A stretch of 64,000 nt of DNA from Thiosocius sp963736445. Its GTDB lineage: Bacteria > Pseudomonadota > Gammaproteobacteria > Chromatiales > Chromatiaceae. The DNA is taken from contig CAVTOY010000019.1 in assembly GCA_963736445.1 (NCBI GenBank), positions 186,001 through 250,000 on the forward strand, in the 5' to 3' direction. Every line of letters starts with the position of its first letter. Position 1 is the stretch's first letter. A program made the position numbers and the translations under genes. Shown here piece after piece: positions 18,293 to 25,622 of this stretch. Under the pieces are notes generated by a model, which ran no database searches, had not been told where the DNA came from, and saw only the letters and a list, made by a program, of their open reading frames with translations.

Positions 18293-18772
18293 TCAGATAT
18301 AGAGGCAGATATCCGATTGTCCGGCAAATTCGAAGAATCTGGCGGCGCCGGCATATTCCACACCGTCGATGAATGCCGATGAGTCCATGTCGAACAGGTC
18401 GACAGTCATCTGGCAGGCGATCAGTCGTACCTCTGCTTCCTGGCAGAGCTCACGCAGCTCTTCCAGACTGGCGACGCCCTTACTCGCCATCTTCTTTTTC
18501 ATCATCGAGGTCATCATGGCCTCCATGCCTGGCAGCGCCGTCAGCAGGGTCGGAAACCATTTCTCCATGCCCAGCGGCATCGGCATACCCGGATTGCCCA
18601 GCGGGGTGACTTTCAAGTCGAGGTCTTTCTTGAGCAGCTGAAGACCGTAGAAGGTGAAGAAGATCTCGGTCTCGTAGCCGAGTGCAGCCGCCGTCGAGGC
18701 GAGGATGAAGGGCGGATAGGCCCAGTCGAGCGAACCTTTGGTCGCGATGATGGCTAGTTTCTTCTCTTCCAT
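18293..18772 (-). CDS. dsrE2: DsrE2-like sulfurtransferase (DsrE/DsrF family)
   Basis: A 159-residue DsrE-superfamily protein. It starts EEKKLAIIATKGSLDWAYPPFILASTAAALG, typical of DsrE2, has the Met-rich helix with GMEAMMTSMMKKKM in the middle, and a conserved Cys in VRLIACQMTVDLF (near residue 120), the usual sulfur-carrying position. Strong GAGGAGGGT ribosome site. With tusA and a rhodanese upstream it forms the rhd-tusA-dsrE2 cluster known from Allochromatium vinosum, where it hands sulfane sulfur to TusA and on to DsrEFH/DsrC. Confidence 0.9.
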   Translation of the reverse strand: MEEKKLAIIATKGSLDWAYPPFILASTAAALGYETEIFFTFYGLQLLKKDLDLKVTPLGNPGMPMPLGMEKWFPTLLTALPGMEAMMTSMMKKKMASKGVASLEELRELCQEAEVRLIACQMTVDLFDMDSSAFIDGVEYAGAARFFEFAGQSDICLYI

Positions 18773-18821
18773 CGTTGCACCCTCCTCTAGGTTGGGAGTG
18801 AACCTGCCTCAGACCGCGAGA

Positions 18822-19052
18822 TCAGGACTTTTTAATCAAAAACAGGAATTTACCGCCTTCTTCCTTGGACTCGATCAGCTCGTTGCCGGTCTGACGCGCG
18901 AAGGCCTCGAAGTCCTTCACCGAACCGGGATCGGTCGCGATGATATGCAGGATCTTCCCCGACTCCATACCGACCAGGGTCTTCTTTGCACGCAGGATGG
19001 GTAGCGGACAGTTCAGGCCACTTGCGTCCAACTCTTCGTCGAAATCAGCCAT
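18822..19052 (-). CDS. tusA: Sulfur carrier protein TusA
   Basis: A 76-residue sulfur-carrier. The invariant CPxP motif is in ASGLNCPLPILRAKK, Cys near residue 15, which carries the persulfide. Strand-helix pattern continues with GKILHIIATDPGSVKDFEAFAR. GGAGG ribosome site. It lies between the rhodanese gene (85-base gap) and the dsrE2-like gene (49-base gap). In lithotrophic sulfur oxidisers TusA in this context is a central donor to DsrEFH and DsrC rather than only serving tRNA thiolation. Confidence 0.95.
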   Translation of the reverse strand: MADFDEELDASGLNCPLPILRAKKTLVGMESGKILHIIATDPGSVKDFEAFARQTGNELIESKEEGGKFLFLIKKS

Positions 19053-19137
19053 GGGTAACCTCCAGGATGCGCTGTTGTCGTTTTCGTGGGTTAAAGTGGT
19101 CGATTCTTATATTCGAAGTGTCTAAGAAACGCAAGGA

Positions 19138-19482
19138 TCACATCAGTCCGGCACGCTGCTTGCGCGGCGCAACGATGGTAAAGCCCTCGCGTGCCCAAGC
19201 GATGATGCCGCCGCGGAGGTTCAGTACATTTTGGATGCCCTGTTGACCGAGAAAATTGCAGGCGTGATACGAACGTGCCCCGCTGCGGCAATACAGCACC
19301 ACATCCTTATCCTTGGGCAGGTCATGCATCTGGAGCGGGATGAGATGCATGGCCAAGTGCTCCGCATTCGGCAGAATGCCCTGCGCCAACTCCGCGTCGC
19401 TGCGAATATCGATCAGCGCAATTTCTTCTCCGGCGTCCATGCGCGCCTTGAGTTCCGCTGCATCGATCTCTTTTACCAACAT
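19138..19482 (-). CDS. Rhodanese-type sulfurtransferase of the sulfur relay
   Basis: A single-domain rhodanese of 114 residues from the start at 19482. Catalytic Cys is in the loop CRSGARS, flanked by KDVVLYCRSG and the conserved IDIRSDAELAQG. Start 19482 has a GAGGT site and is 34 bases from the predicted transcription start; the longer frame to 19509 would leave a leader of only about 7 bases. First gene of the rhd-tusA-dsrE2 unit; equivalent to Rhd in A. vinosum, which mobilises sulfane sulfur, e.g. from glutathione persulfide, onto TusA. Confidence 0.92.
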   Translation of the reverse strand: MLVKEIDAAELKARMDAGEEIALIDIRSDAELAQGILPNAEHLAMHLIPLQMHDLPKDKDVVLYCRSGARSYHACNFLGQQGIQNVLNLRGGIIAWAREGFTIVAPRKQRAGLM

Positions 19483-19522
19483 CGCGTACCTCAAATACTG
19501 CTGGACCAATACGTATCCGAGC

Positions 19523-19551
19523 AGTATATTATTATTTCCTCATATAGTCAA
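19523..19551 (-). promoter_or_regulatory. Sigma-70-like promoter of rhd-tusA-dsrE2
   Basis: On the minus strand a -35 TTGACT (19546-19551) and a -10 TATACT (19523-19528) are separated by exactly 17 bases of AT-rich sequence. Five of six positions agree with consensus at each box. The predicted start near 19516 leaves a leader of about 34 bases to the rhodanese ATG. One of the best promoter matches in the window; suggests high basal expression. It sits in the 116-base gap shared with cysG. Confidence 0.75.
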
Positions 19552-19598
19552 CGCCTTGGCGTGCCGCCGATATCAACGAACAGGTGTAAAGCGGGACC

Positions 19599-21041
19599 AT
19601 GGAGCATTTGCCGATATTCCTGTCCGTACGAGACAAGATCTGCGCCGTGATCGGCGGGGGCGAGATCGCCACACGCAAGGTCTCCCTGCTGCTGCGTGCC
19701 GGCGCCCGGGTCCAGATCATCGCGCCACGACTCTGTCCCAATCTGAGCACACTCTACGACCAAGGCCGCATTACCCACCTAGCCCGCGACTATCAGGACG
19801 GCGACCTCGACAACGCCCACCTGGCGATCGCTGCGACAGATAACCCCGATGTCAACCGTGCGGTCGCCGACGCCGGTCGTGTGCGCAATATCCCGGTCAA
19901 CGTGGTCGACCATCCCGAGGATGGCAGCTTCATCATGCCATCGATCATCGACCGCTCGCCGGTGATCGCAGCGGTCTCGACTGGCGGCGCCTCACCGGTG
20001 CTCGCCCGTCTGATGCGCTCCCGCCTCGAATCCATGATTCCCGCCGGCTATGGCCGCCTCGCGGAACTCGCCGGGAGATTTCGCGAGCGCGTCAAACAGG
20101 CCTTCGCAGACCCGGCAGATCGACGGCGCTTCTGGGACCGGGTTTTGCAGGGCAACGTCGCCGAGCGCGTATTCTCGGGGCACATACACGAGGCCGAGGT
20201 GCTGATGGAGCACGAACTGGGTTGCGGACCGTTGCAGGCCGGCATGGGCGAGGTCTACCTAGTTGGCGGCGGACCGGGCGATCCCGATCTGCTGACCTTC
20301 CGCGCACTGCGCCTGATGCAACAGGCCGATGTCGTCGTCTACGACCGCCTGGTCGCCAAGGCGGTGCTCGACATGACGCGCAGCGATGCCGAACGCATCT
20401 ATGTCGGCAAGGAACGCGATAAGCATACGATGCGCCAGGAGGAGATCAACCAGCTGCTGGCCGACTTGGCCAAACAGGGCAAGCGCGTGGTGCGTCTTAA
20501 GGGCGGGGATCCCTTCATCTTCGGCCGCGGAGGGGAGGAGATCGACACGCTGGCCAGTCAGGGCGTGCCCTTCCAGGTCATACCGGGCATCACCGCTGCG
20601 TCCGGTTGCGCGAGCTATTCCGGCATCCCGTTGACCCACCGCGACTACGCCCAGTCTGTGACCTTCGTGACCGGGCATCTGAAAGACAACAGCATGAATC
20701 TGAACTGGTCACAGCTGGCCCAGCCGAATCAGACCCTGGTCTTCTACATGGGACTCAAGGGCCTGCCGGTGATCAGCCGGGAGCTGCAGGCGCATGGCAT
20801 GGCACCAGATACCGCGGCAGCGCTAATACAGCAGGGGACCACGCAGAAACAAAAGGTCTTCACCGGCACGCTGGCTTCGCTGCCGGATATCGTGGCGCGG
20901 GAAAAGCCGAAGCCACCGACACTGATCATCGTCGGCGACGTCGTACAGCTTCATGGCAAGCTGTCATGGTACAAATCGCCGGAGCACTCGGAGCAGGGTG
21001 CAACCTCACCGATAACACCGGGTACGGAACTCAGGCACTAG
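19599..21041 (+). CDS. cysG: Siroheme synthase CysG (dehydrogenase/ferrochelatase plus SUMT)
   Basis: A 480-residue fusion making siroheme from uroporphyrinogen III. N-terminal part (1-205): precorrin-2 dehydrogenase/ferrochelatase with an NAD fold (VIGGGEIATRK) and STGGASPVLARLMR. C-terminal part (about 217-480): SAM-dependent uroporphyrinogen III methyltransferase with VYLVGGGPGDPDLLT, VYDRLV and RLKGGDPFIFGRGGEE. Siroheme is the DsrAB cofactor, so its position divergent from rhd-tusA-dsrE2 is meaningful; nitrite or sulfite assimilation may also use it. Stop TAG is part of CTAG at the left end of repeat element C1. Confidence 0.96.
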   Translation: MEHLPIFLSVRDKICAVIGGGEIATRKVSLLLRAGARVQIIAPRLCPNLSTLYDQGRITHLARDYQDGDLDNAHLAIAATDNPDVNRAVADAGRVRNIPVNVVDHPEDGSFIMPSIIDRSPVIAAVSTGGASPVLARLMRSRLESMIPAGYGRLAELAGRFRERVKQAFADPADRRRFWDRVLQGNVAERVFSGHIHEAEVLMEHELGCGPLQAGMGEVYLVGGGPGDPDLLTFRALRLMQQADVVVYDRLVAKAVLDMTRSDAERIYVGKERDKHTMRQEEINQLLADLAKQGKRVVRLKGGDPFIFGRGGEEIDTLASQGVPFQVIPGITAASGCASYSGIPLTHRDYAQSVTFVTGHLKDNSMNLNWSQLAQPNQTLVFYMGLKGLPVISRELQAHGMAPDTAAALIQQGTTQKQKVFTGTLASLPDIVAREKPKPPTLIIVGDVVQLHGKLSWYKSPEHSEQGATSPITPGTELRH

Positions 21042-21300
21042 CCTGCATGTTGCACCAGTATCCAGGATGATCGCGCCGGCCAGGTGCGTTTGGACGCCGC
21101 CCTGGAGCGAAAAGCATAGCCGTAGCTATGGTTTGAGCAAAGGGCAAGTACAGGCGTGCCTGGACAAGCGAGGCCCTGGATAGATCGGGGACGAGAGACA
21201 AACTGTACCTTCAAGAAAGCGCACCGAATATGACGTTCACCGTATCTCTGCCGATTCATTCGCACCCGTCCACGATCGACTGGTGCAACATGCAGGCTAG
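21038..21300. repeat. Inverted-repeat element C1 (family 2, structured core)
   Basis: 263 bases with perfect 21-base terminal repeats (21038-21058, 21280-21300) reading CTAGCCTGCATGTTGCACCA inward, with CTAG at both ends. The core can fold: TATCCAGG (21059-21066) pairs with CCTGGATA (21175-21182); inside are a hairpin CCAGG/CCTGG (21080-21105) and a perfect hairpin CATAGC-CGTA-GCTATG (21115-21130). Homologous to element D 3.1 kb away. The left CTAG contains the cysG stop. No gene inside. With element C2 it fills the gap 21042-21371. Confidence 0.88.
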
Positions 21301-21375
21301 CCTGCATGTTGCACCGGTTTCCTGCTGCGGGCGGCGAGACACTCGCGACGAAAAACGGTGAGATTTGCAGGCTAG
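21297..21375. repeat. Inverted-repeat element C2 (short mosaic form)
   Basis: 79 bases sharing the CTAG at 21297-21300 with C1 and ending in CTAG at 21372-21375. The left end is of family 2 (CCTGCATGTTGCACCGG), the right end of family 1 (CGGTGAGATTTGCAGG preceded by CTCGCGACGAAAAA). Its reverse complement aligns along its full length with element E (52800-52877), including the GCAGCAGGAAA block. So it is a recombinant of the two end types. The right CTAG contains the stop of the rhodanese gene on the minus strand. Confidence 0.82.
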
Positions 21376-21845
21376 GCTCCGTCGGGCGGGCGCAGCTGGT
21401 CTTCGCGCAGTCTCGGGGTGAAGTAATCGTCCGCCTCGTCCAGATCCACATCCCTTTCCTGACTGTCGACTAGTGGCTGATCATAGTCCTTCCAGCCCCG
21501 CAATCCCGTCTTTAGCGATGCGACGTTCCGGTAGCCGAGCAGCTGCAAAGAGTGCGCCGCAAGCACACTGCGGTAACCGGAACGACACACCACCGCGACC
21601 TCGCGATCACGCGCCCGGACCAGCTCGGGCATGGTCTCTTCGTATTCCCATTCGCAGGCAGACTCAAGGATGCCCCGCGGCACGTTTAGCGATCCGGCGA
21701 TATGCATGGCGTCGAACTCATAAGGCTCGCGAACATCGATCACCAACACGTCGGGATTCGACGCAAGCCTCTCCTCAAGATCCCACGGCATGAGCTCTCT
21801 CACGTCCGTCAGACACTCGCTAACCAGCTGCAAGAATCGTTTCAT
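21372..21845 (-). CDS. Rhodanese-domain protein downstream of narL
   Basis: A 157-residue single rhodanese. Helical N-terminus (MKRFLQLVSECLTDVRELMPWDLEERL), conserved VIDVREPYEFDAMHIAGSLNVPRG, catalytic Cys in VVCRSGYRS, then LQLLGYRNVASLKTGLRGWKDY. The C-terminus is acidic (DVDLDEADDYF). It lies 33 bases after the narL-like gene on the same strand, so it probably belongs to that operon. Partner unknown; the nearby sulfur genes make a persulfide role likely. TAG stop is within repeat C2. Confidence 0.88.
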   Translation of the reverse strand: MKRFLQLVSECLTDVRELMPWDLEERLASNPDVLVIDVREPYEFDAMHIAGSLNVPRGILESACEWEYEETMPELVRARDREVAVVCRSGYRSVLAAHSLQLLGYRNVASLKTGLRGWKDYDQPLVDSQERDVDLDEADDYFTPRLREDQLRPPDGA

Positions 21846-21878
21846 CCGGGAGTTCCTAACAAAACGCGCTCGAGGCGT

Positions 21879-22550
21879 TCAGTCGCTCTCGACACCGCGG
21901 CTGCAGATGTTCTGCTCGACTGCGATCACCGCGGCCTCGACCCGCGAGTGCACGTCGAGCTTGCGCAGAATCGCTTTCACGTGCAGTTTGACCGTACCGT
22001 CGGAAATACCGAGGTTACGCGCAATCACTTTGTTGCTCTGCCCCTCGGCCAAATGACACAGGATCTCGAGTTCACGCGGCGTCAGTTCTGCCAGGGCACG
22101 GTGACTGGGGGGACTGGCGGCGACTTCTCCCTGCACCGCCTTGGCGAGAACGATGGTCAATTCGGGGGCCACCACCGTCTGTCCGGCAACGATGTCGTTG
22201 AGCGCCTTGATCAGGTCGTCCGGCTCCATGTCCTTCAATAGATAACCGCGCGCACCGTTCTGCAGCGCGTTCACTACATCGGTCTCCTCACGGCTGGTGG
22301 TCAACATCACAACCGGCATAGCGACGTCTCGCCGGCGGAGTTCCTGCAGCACCTGGACGCCGTTCATGCTGGGCATCCGCATGTCGAGCAGCACGACATC
22401 GGGCTGCTTCTCCGCGACCCACTCGATCCCCTGCTCACAATCGCCGACCGCCGCCACGACCTCGATTCCTCGCCGCTGCAGCAATTCCGTCAGACCCATG
22501 CGGAACAGCGCATGGTCATCGATCATCAGCACGCGCATCAGATGATCCAA
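21879..22550 (-). CDS. NarL-family response regulator
   Basis: A 223-residue LuxR/NarL-type regulator. Receiver domain at 5-125 with acidic pocket MIDDH, phospho-Asp 56 in VVLLDMRMP, Thr and Lys in LTTSREE and LLKDMEPDD. DNA-binding domain at 155-220 with LTPRELEILCHLAEGQSNKVIARNLGISDGTVKLHVKAI in the usual arrangement (helix-turn-helix). Overlaps the end of the sensor kinase gene by 13 bases, so the two are translationally coupled. Target sites may include the nap and nnrS promoters, but no clear NarL heptamer pair was seen there. Confidence 0.92.
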   Translation of the reverse strand: MDHLMRVLMIDDHALFRMGLTELLQRRGIEVVAAVGDCEQGIEWVAEKQPDVVLLDMRMPSMNGVQVLQELRRRDVAMPVVMLTTSREETDVVNALQNGARGYLLKDMEPDDLIKALNDIVAGQTVVAPELTIVLAKAVQGEVAASPPSHRALAELTPRELEILCHLAEGQSNKVIARNLGISDGTVKLHVKAILRKLDVHSRVEAAVIAVEQNICSRGVESD

Positions 22551-24166
22551 CGCCGATCATTCGTAACGGCTTGCGGCCGCGATCGATAACTCAGTTCCAC
22601 TCGGGTACCCTCTCCGACTTCGCTTTCGATCCGCAGATTACCACCGAGGCGACGCGCCCGCTCTTCCATGATGGATAGACCGATGTGCTCACCGGGCCGA
22701 CCGCGCTTGGCCGCCTGTTCGAATCCGATACCGTCGTCTTCGATCAATAGCGAGTAGGCGCCACTGCCGCGGCAACTCAGCATGACACGCACGGTGTGCG
22801 CCCGTGCATGCTTACGGATGTTGGCCAGGCATTCCTGCGCCACACGCAGGATCTGCATCTCCTCGGCAGAGGAAAGGTGCTGTTCGCGGCACTCGTTTTG
22901 AAACAGCACATGCATGCCCGTCTCGCGCCCAAAGCGGTCGACCAGCTTCTCCAGCGCCGCGACCAGGCCGCGTTGGTCGACAGGCGCACGAAAGCTATTC
23001 AACAGCTCGCGCAGTTCGGTGTGTGCCTCGTCGAGGCCGCCGCGGATGCGCTGTGCATCCCTGCAGGCCGCCGCATTATCCCCGCTTTGTTTCAAGAGAT
23101 CCTCCAGCAGGCGAACCTGGAAGCGCAGGCTGGCCAGCGTCTGGGCAAGCGAGTCGTGCAGCTCATGCGCGAGCGTCGTGCGCTCTTCCATGATCGACAG
23201 GCGACGCGCCTCACCGTCGGAGCGCTGTTTCGCAACCGCCATCCCGAGATGGCTACCGATAGTCTGCAGCAGATCGAGAATATCTTCGCGTCCGGAGATA
23301 CCGGGTCTGTGCACATAGACGTGATACATGCCCAGCAGTTCCCCGTGATAATCCAGAGGCACCGTCACCATCTCGATATCGTCATGTCCGTACATCACCC
23401 GCTTGAGTTGCTTGACACAATGGCGTGCGGCGTTGTCGCATAACACGTCACCGGGTGAGAGCGTCTTGCCGCAGACGCACAGCGCGAGCGGCAACATCTC
23501 GCGCTCACTCAGGACCTCGTTGTTGACACCAATGGAGCCCACGACACGCAACGCGCCGTCGGGTTGCTCGATCCGCACGCTCGCGGCGACACCATTTACC
23601 ATCTCTTTGAGTACGCGCAGAAAGCGCAACAAGAGCGCCTCGAGATCCTGCGCCTGATTGATGCTGGCGGCAACATCGTAGAGAATCTTCAGCGATGCAG
23701 TCTTCTGTGCCAGGCGTGTCGTATGCCGCGCCACCCGACTGTCCATGTCTTCGTAGAGCTCGCTCAGTTCTTCATTCAGGCCGTCGAGATCGTGGATCAT
23801 CGCCGTCAGCACACCGGTGTCGGTGAGCGCCAGGTTGGCACCCGGTTCGCCGGAACACACCTGCGACACCGCTTCCTCGAGGCGCGCCAGCGGCTCGAGG
23901 AGCTGCTTACGCAATCGATGCAGACCGAACGCAAAGGCCAGTAGCGACACGGCGGCGGGGATGCCCAATAGCGCCACCAGGGTCGGCGGCGACGCTTCCG
24001 CGAGGCCCAGCGCAATCGCCACTATCAGCACCAGCAGGAGGCCGCCAGCCAATGCCACCATGGGCATCAGCAGTTTGGCGCCGCTCAGGAGGCGCCTGAT
24101 ACGCTCGCCGACTGCAAGATCGGAGGAATCCTCGACCTGATCGGGCATGTCTATCTCTGTAGCCAC
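22538..24166 (-). CDS. NarX-like sensor histidine kinase without periplasmic sensor
   Basis: A 542-residue HisKA_3-type kinase. Two membrane helices (about 33-55 and 61-83) are separated by only a few residues, so the nitrate-binding periplasmic P-box domain of NarX is missing. Then HAMP-like helices, a GAF-like central domain (155-310) with a cysteine group (CVCGKT near 230, VLCDNAARHC near 243-250), the phospho-His 337 in LAHELHDSLAQ, and a C-terminal ATPase (DDGIGFEQA, GLSIMEERA). The C-terminal half is clearly NarX-like. Input is probably cytoplasmic or redox-linked rather than periplasmic nitrate. Upstream lies repeat D, so its promoter must be close to or within it. Confidence 0.87.
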   Translation of the reverse strand: MATEIDMPDQVEDSSDLAVGERIRRLLSGAKLLMPMVALAGGLLLVLIVAIALGLAEASPPTLVALLGIPAAVSLLAFAFGLHRLRKQLLEPLARLEEAVSQVCSGEPGANLALTDTGVLTAMIHDLDGLNEELSELYEDMDSRVARHTTRLAQKTASLKILYDVAASINQAQDLEALLLRFLRVLKEMVNGVAASVRIEQPDGALRVVGSIGVNNEVLSEREMLPLALCVCGKTLSPGDVLCDNAARHCVKQLKRVMYGHDDIEMVTVPLDYHGELLGMYHVYVHRPGISGREDILDLLQTIGSHLGMAVAKQRSDGEARRLSIMEERTTLAHELHDSLAQTLASLRFQVRLLEDLLKQSGDNAAACRDAQRIRGGLDEAHTELRELLNSFRAPVDQRGLVAALEKLVDRFGRETGMHVLFQNECREQHLSSAEEMQILRVAQECLANIRKHARAHTVRVMLSCRGSGAYSLLIEDDGIGFEQAAKRGRPGEHIGLSIMEERARRLGGNLRIESEVGEGTRVELSYRSRPQAVTNDRRWII

Positions 24167-24172
24167 TCGTCC

Positions 24173-24433
24173 CTAGCCTGCATGTTGCACCAGTATCCGG
24201 GATGATCGCGCCGGCCAGTGGCGGCTGAGCGCCGCCTGTGGAGCGAAAGGCATAGCCGGAGCTATGACTTGAGTGAACAGCAAGTGCAGGCGTATCTGGA
24301 CAAGCGAGGACCCGGCTAGAGTATGGGCCGGTTACAAACCGTACCCGCCAGACAACGCGAGAAAAATCAGATCCGCCGCTTCTTCGGGGTTTACTGTTCG
24401 GCACATGGTCGACTGGTGCAACATGCAGGTTAA
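24173..24433. repeat. Inverted-repeat element D (family 2, structured core)
   Basis: 261 bases; terminal repeats at 24173-24193 and 24413-24433 match at 19 of 21 positions. Outer tetramers are CTAG (left) and TTAA (right). The left 150 bases are homologous to C1. The same fold is possible: TATCCGGG (24194-24201) with CCCGGCTA (24311-24318), a GGCGGC/GCCGCC hairpin (24220-24236), and CATAGC-CGGA-GCTATG (24251-24266). Compared with C1 one A-T pair of the long stem is G-C here, a compensatory change. The right TTAA holds the TAA stop of cca (minus strand). Confidence 0.87.
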
Positions 24434-25578
24434 GGTACTAGACCCGCGGCGCGCAACGCTGATTGCATTTCCGCTTGACGCTGCTCTGCCAGACGGCGGC
24501 CTAGCACCGCGCCATCCAGGCCCTGCGCCTGCAGGTCGGCGGCCGACACGCGGCGCGCTGCCGGCAACGCCACCGCGAGGTATTTGCCGATCCGCCCCCC
24601 TTCGGTTTGTGCATCACAGATCGCGGCGAGCATTGCGGCCTCGGCGGCCGCATCGAATCCGCGCCACAGACGCGCAAGCTCGAAGAGTGCCGCGACATCG
24701 CCCTGTGCCGCTCTCTCGCACAGCGGTCGACCGGCCACGGCCCGTTTCAGCAGCCGCGCGGTCTCACGATCTGCGCGCAGTGCGACGGCCAGCCGCTCGG
24801 CATCGTCCACCGACGCCACGCAACCGAGCAGGGCCGTGGCCAGAGTGGGGGCGGCATCCCGGGTGGCGCCGGCGATCCGCTTCAGCGCCGCGATCGGCAC
24901 GCCGTCTGCGGCCGAACGGTGCGCCACCCAGTCCCCCATTGTGGCCGCCAATGGCGCAATCAGGGATGCTAGGGCACCACAGCCATGCAGCACCTCAAAA
25001 AAACGCCACGGCTGCTCGGTCTGCATGGCACTGTGCATCTCACGCCACAACCGCTCGGCACCGACGTGCCGCATCTCGCCCTGCTGCGCCATCTGACGCA
25101 TTAGACGATGCGTGGTGTGCGCGACGCAGAAGCCCTTTCGACCCAGTTTTGCAGCGAAGCGGGCGATGCGCAGCAGCCGCAGCGGGTCCTCAACGAAGGC
25201 CGGCGAGACATGTCGCAGCCGCCCGGCGGCGAGGTCGGCACGACCGTCGAAGGGATCGATAATTCGGGCGTCGTCGCCCTGCGCCATCGCATTGATGGTC
25301 AGGTCACGACGACGCAGGTCTTCCTCCAGGGTCACGTCACGACCCGCGTACACCTCGAATCCGCGATAGCCCTCGCCCTGCTTTACCTCGCGGCGTGCCA
25401 AAGCGTACTCCTCCCCGGTGTCGGGATGCAGAAATACCGGGAATTCACGGTCGGCGGGGATAAAGCCTTGCTCGCGCATCGCTGCCTCATCGGCACCAAC
25501 CACCACCCAGTCCCTTTCGCTGACCGGCATACCCAGCAGCTTGTCCCGAACCGCGCCGCCGACCAGATAGATATCCAT
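24430..25578 (-). CDS. cca: CCA-adding tRNA nucleotidyltransferase
   Basis: Adds or repairs the 3' CCA of tRNAs. The 382-residue protein has the class II polymerase-beta head at the start: YLVGGAVRDKLLG, the metal Asp pair in ERDWVVVGA, RREVKQGEGYRGF, RRDLTINAMAQ, then the ATP-binding DPLRLLRIARFAAKLG. The C-terminal HD phosphohydrolase motif of E. coli Cca is not visible, and the protein is shorter (382 against 412). Stop TAA lies in the end of repeat D. It follows the ABC exporter gene by 44 bases on the same strand. Confidence 0.93.
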   Translation of the reverse strand: MDIYLVGGAVRDKLLGMPVSERDWVVVGADEAAMREQGFIPADREFPVFLHPDTGEEYALARREVKQGEGYRGFEVYAGRDVTLEEDLRRRDLTINAMAQGDDARIIDPFDGRADLAAGRLRHVSPAFVEDPLRLLRIARFAAKLGRKGFCVAHTTHRLMRQMAQQGEMRHVGAERLWREMHSAMQTEQPWRFFEVLHGCGALASLIAPLAATMGDWVAHRSAADGVPIAALKRIAGATRDAAPTLATALLGCVASVDDAERLAVALRADRETARLLKRAVAGRPLCERAAQGDVAALFELARLWRGFDAAAEAAMLAAICDAQTEGGRIGKYLAVALPAARRVSAADLQAQGLDGAVLGRRLAEQRQAEMQSALRAAGLVP

Positions 25579-25622
25579 GGCCTATTTCGCCTCCAACCCG
25601 CGTCGAGCCGGCAGTGCAGTGT

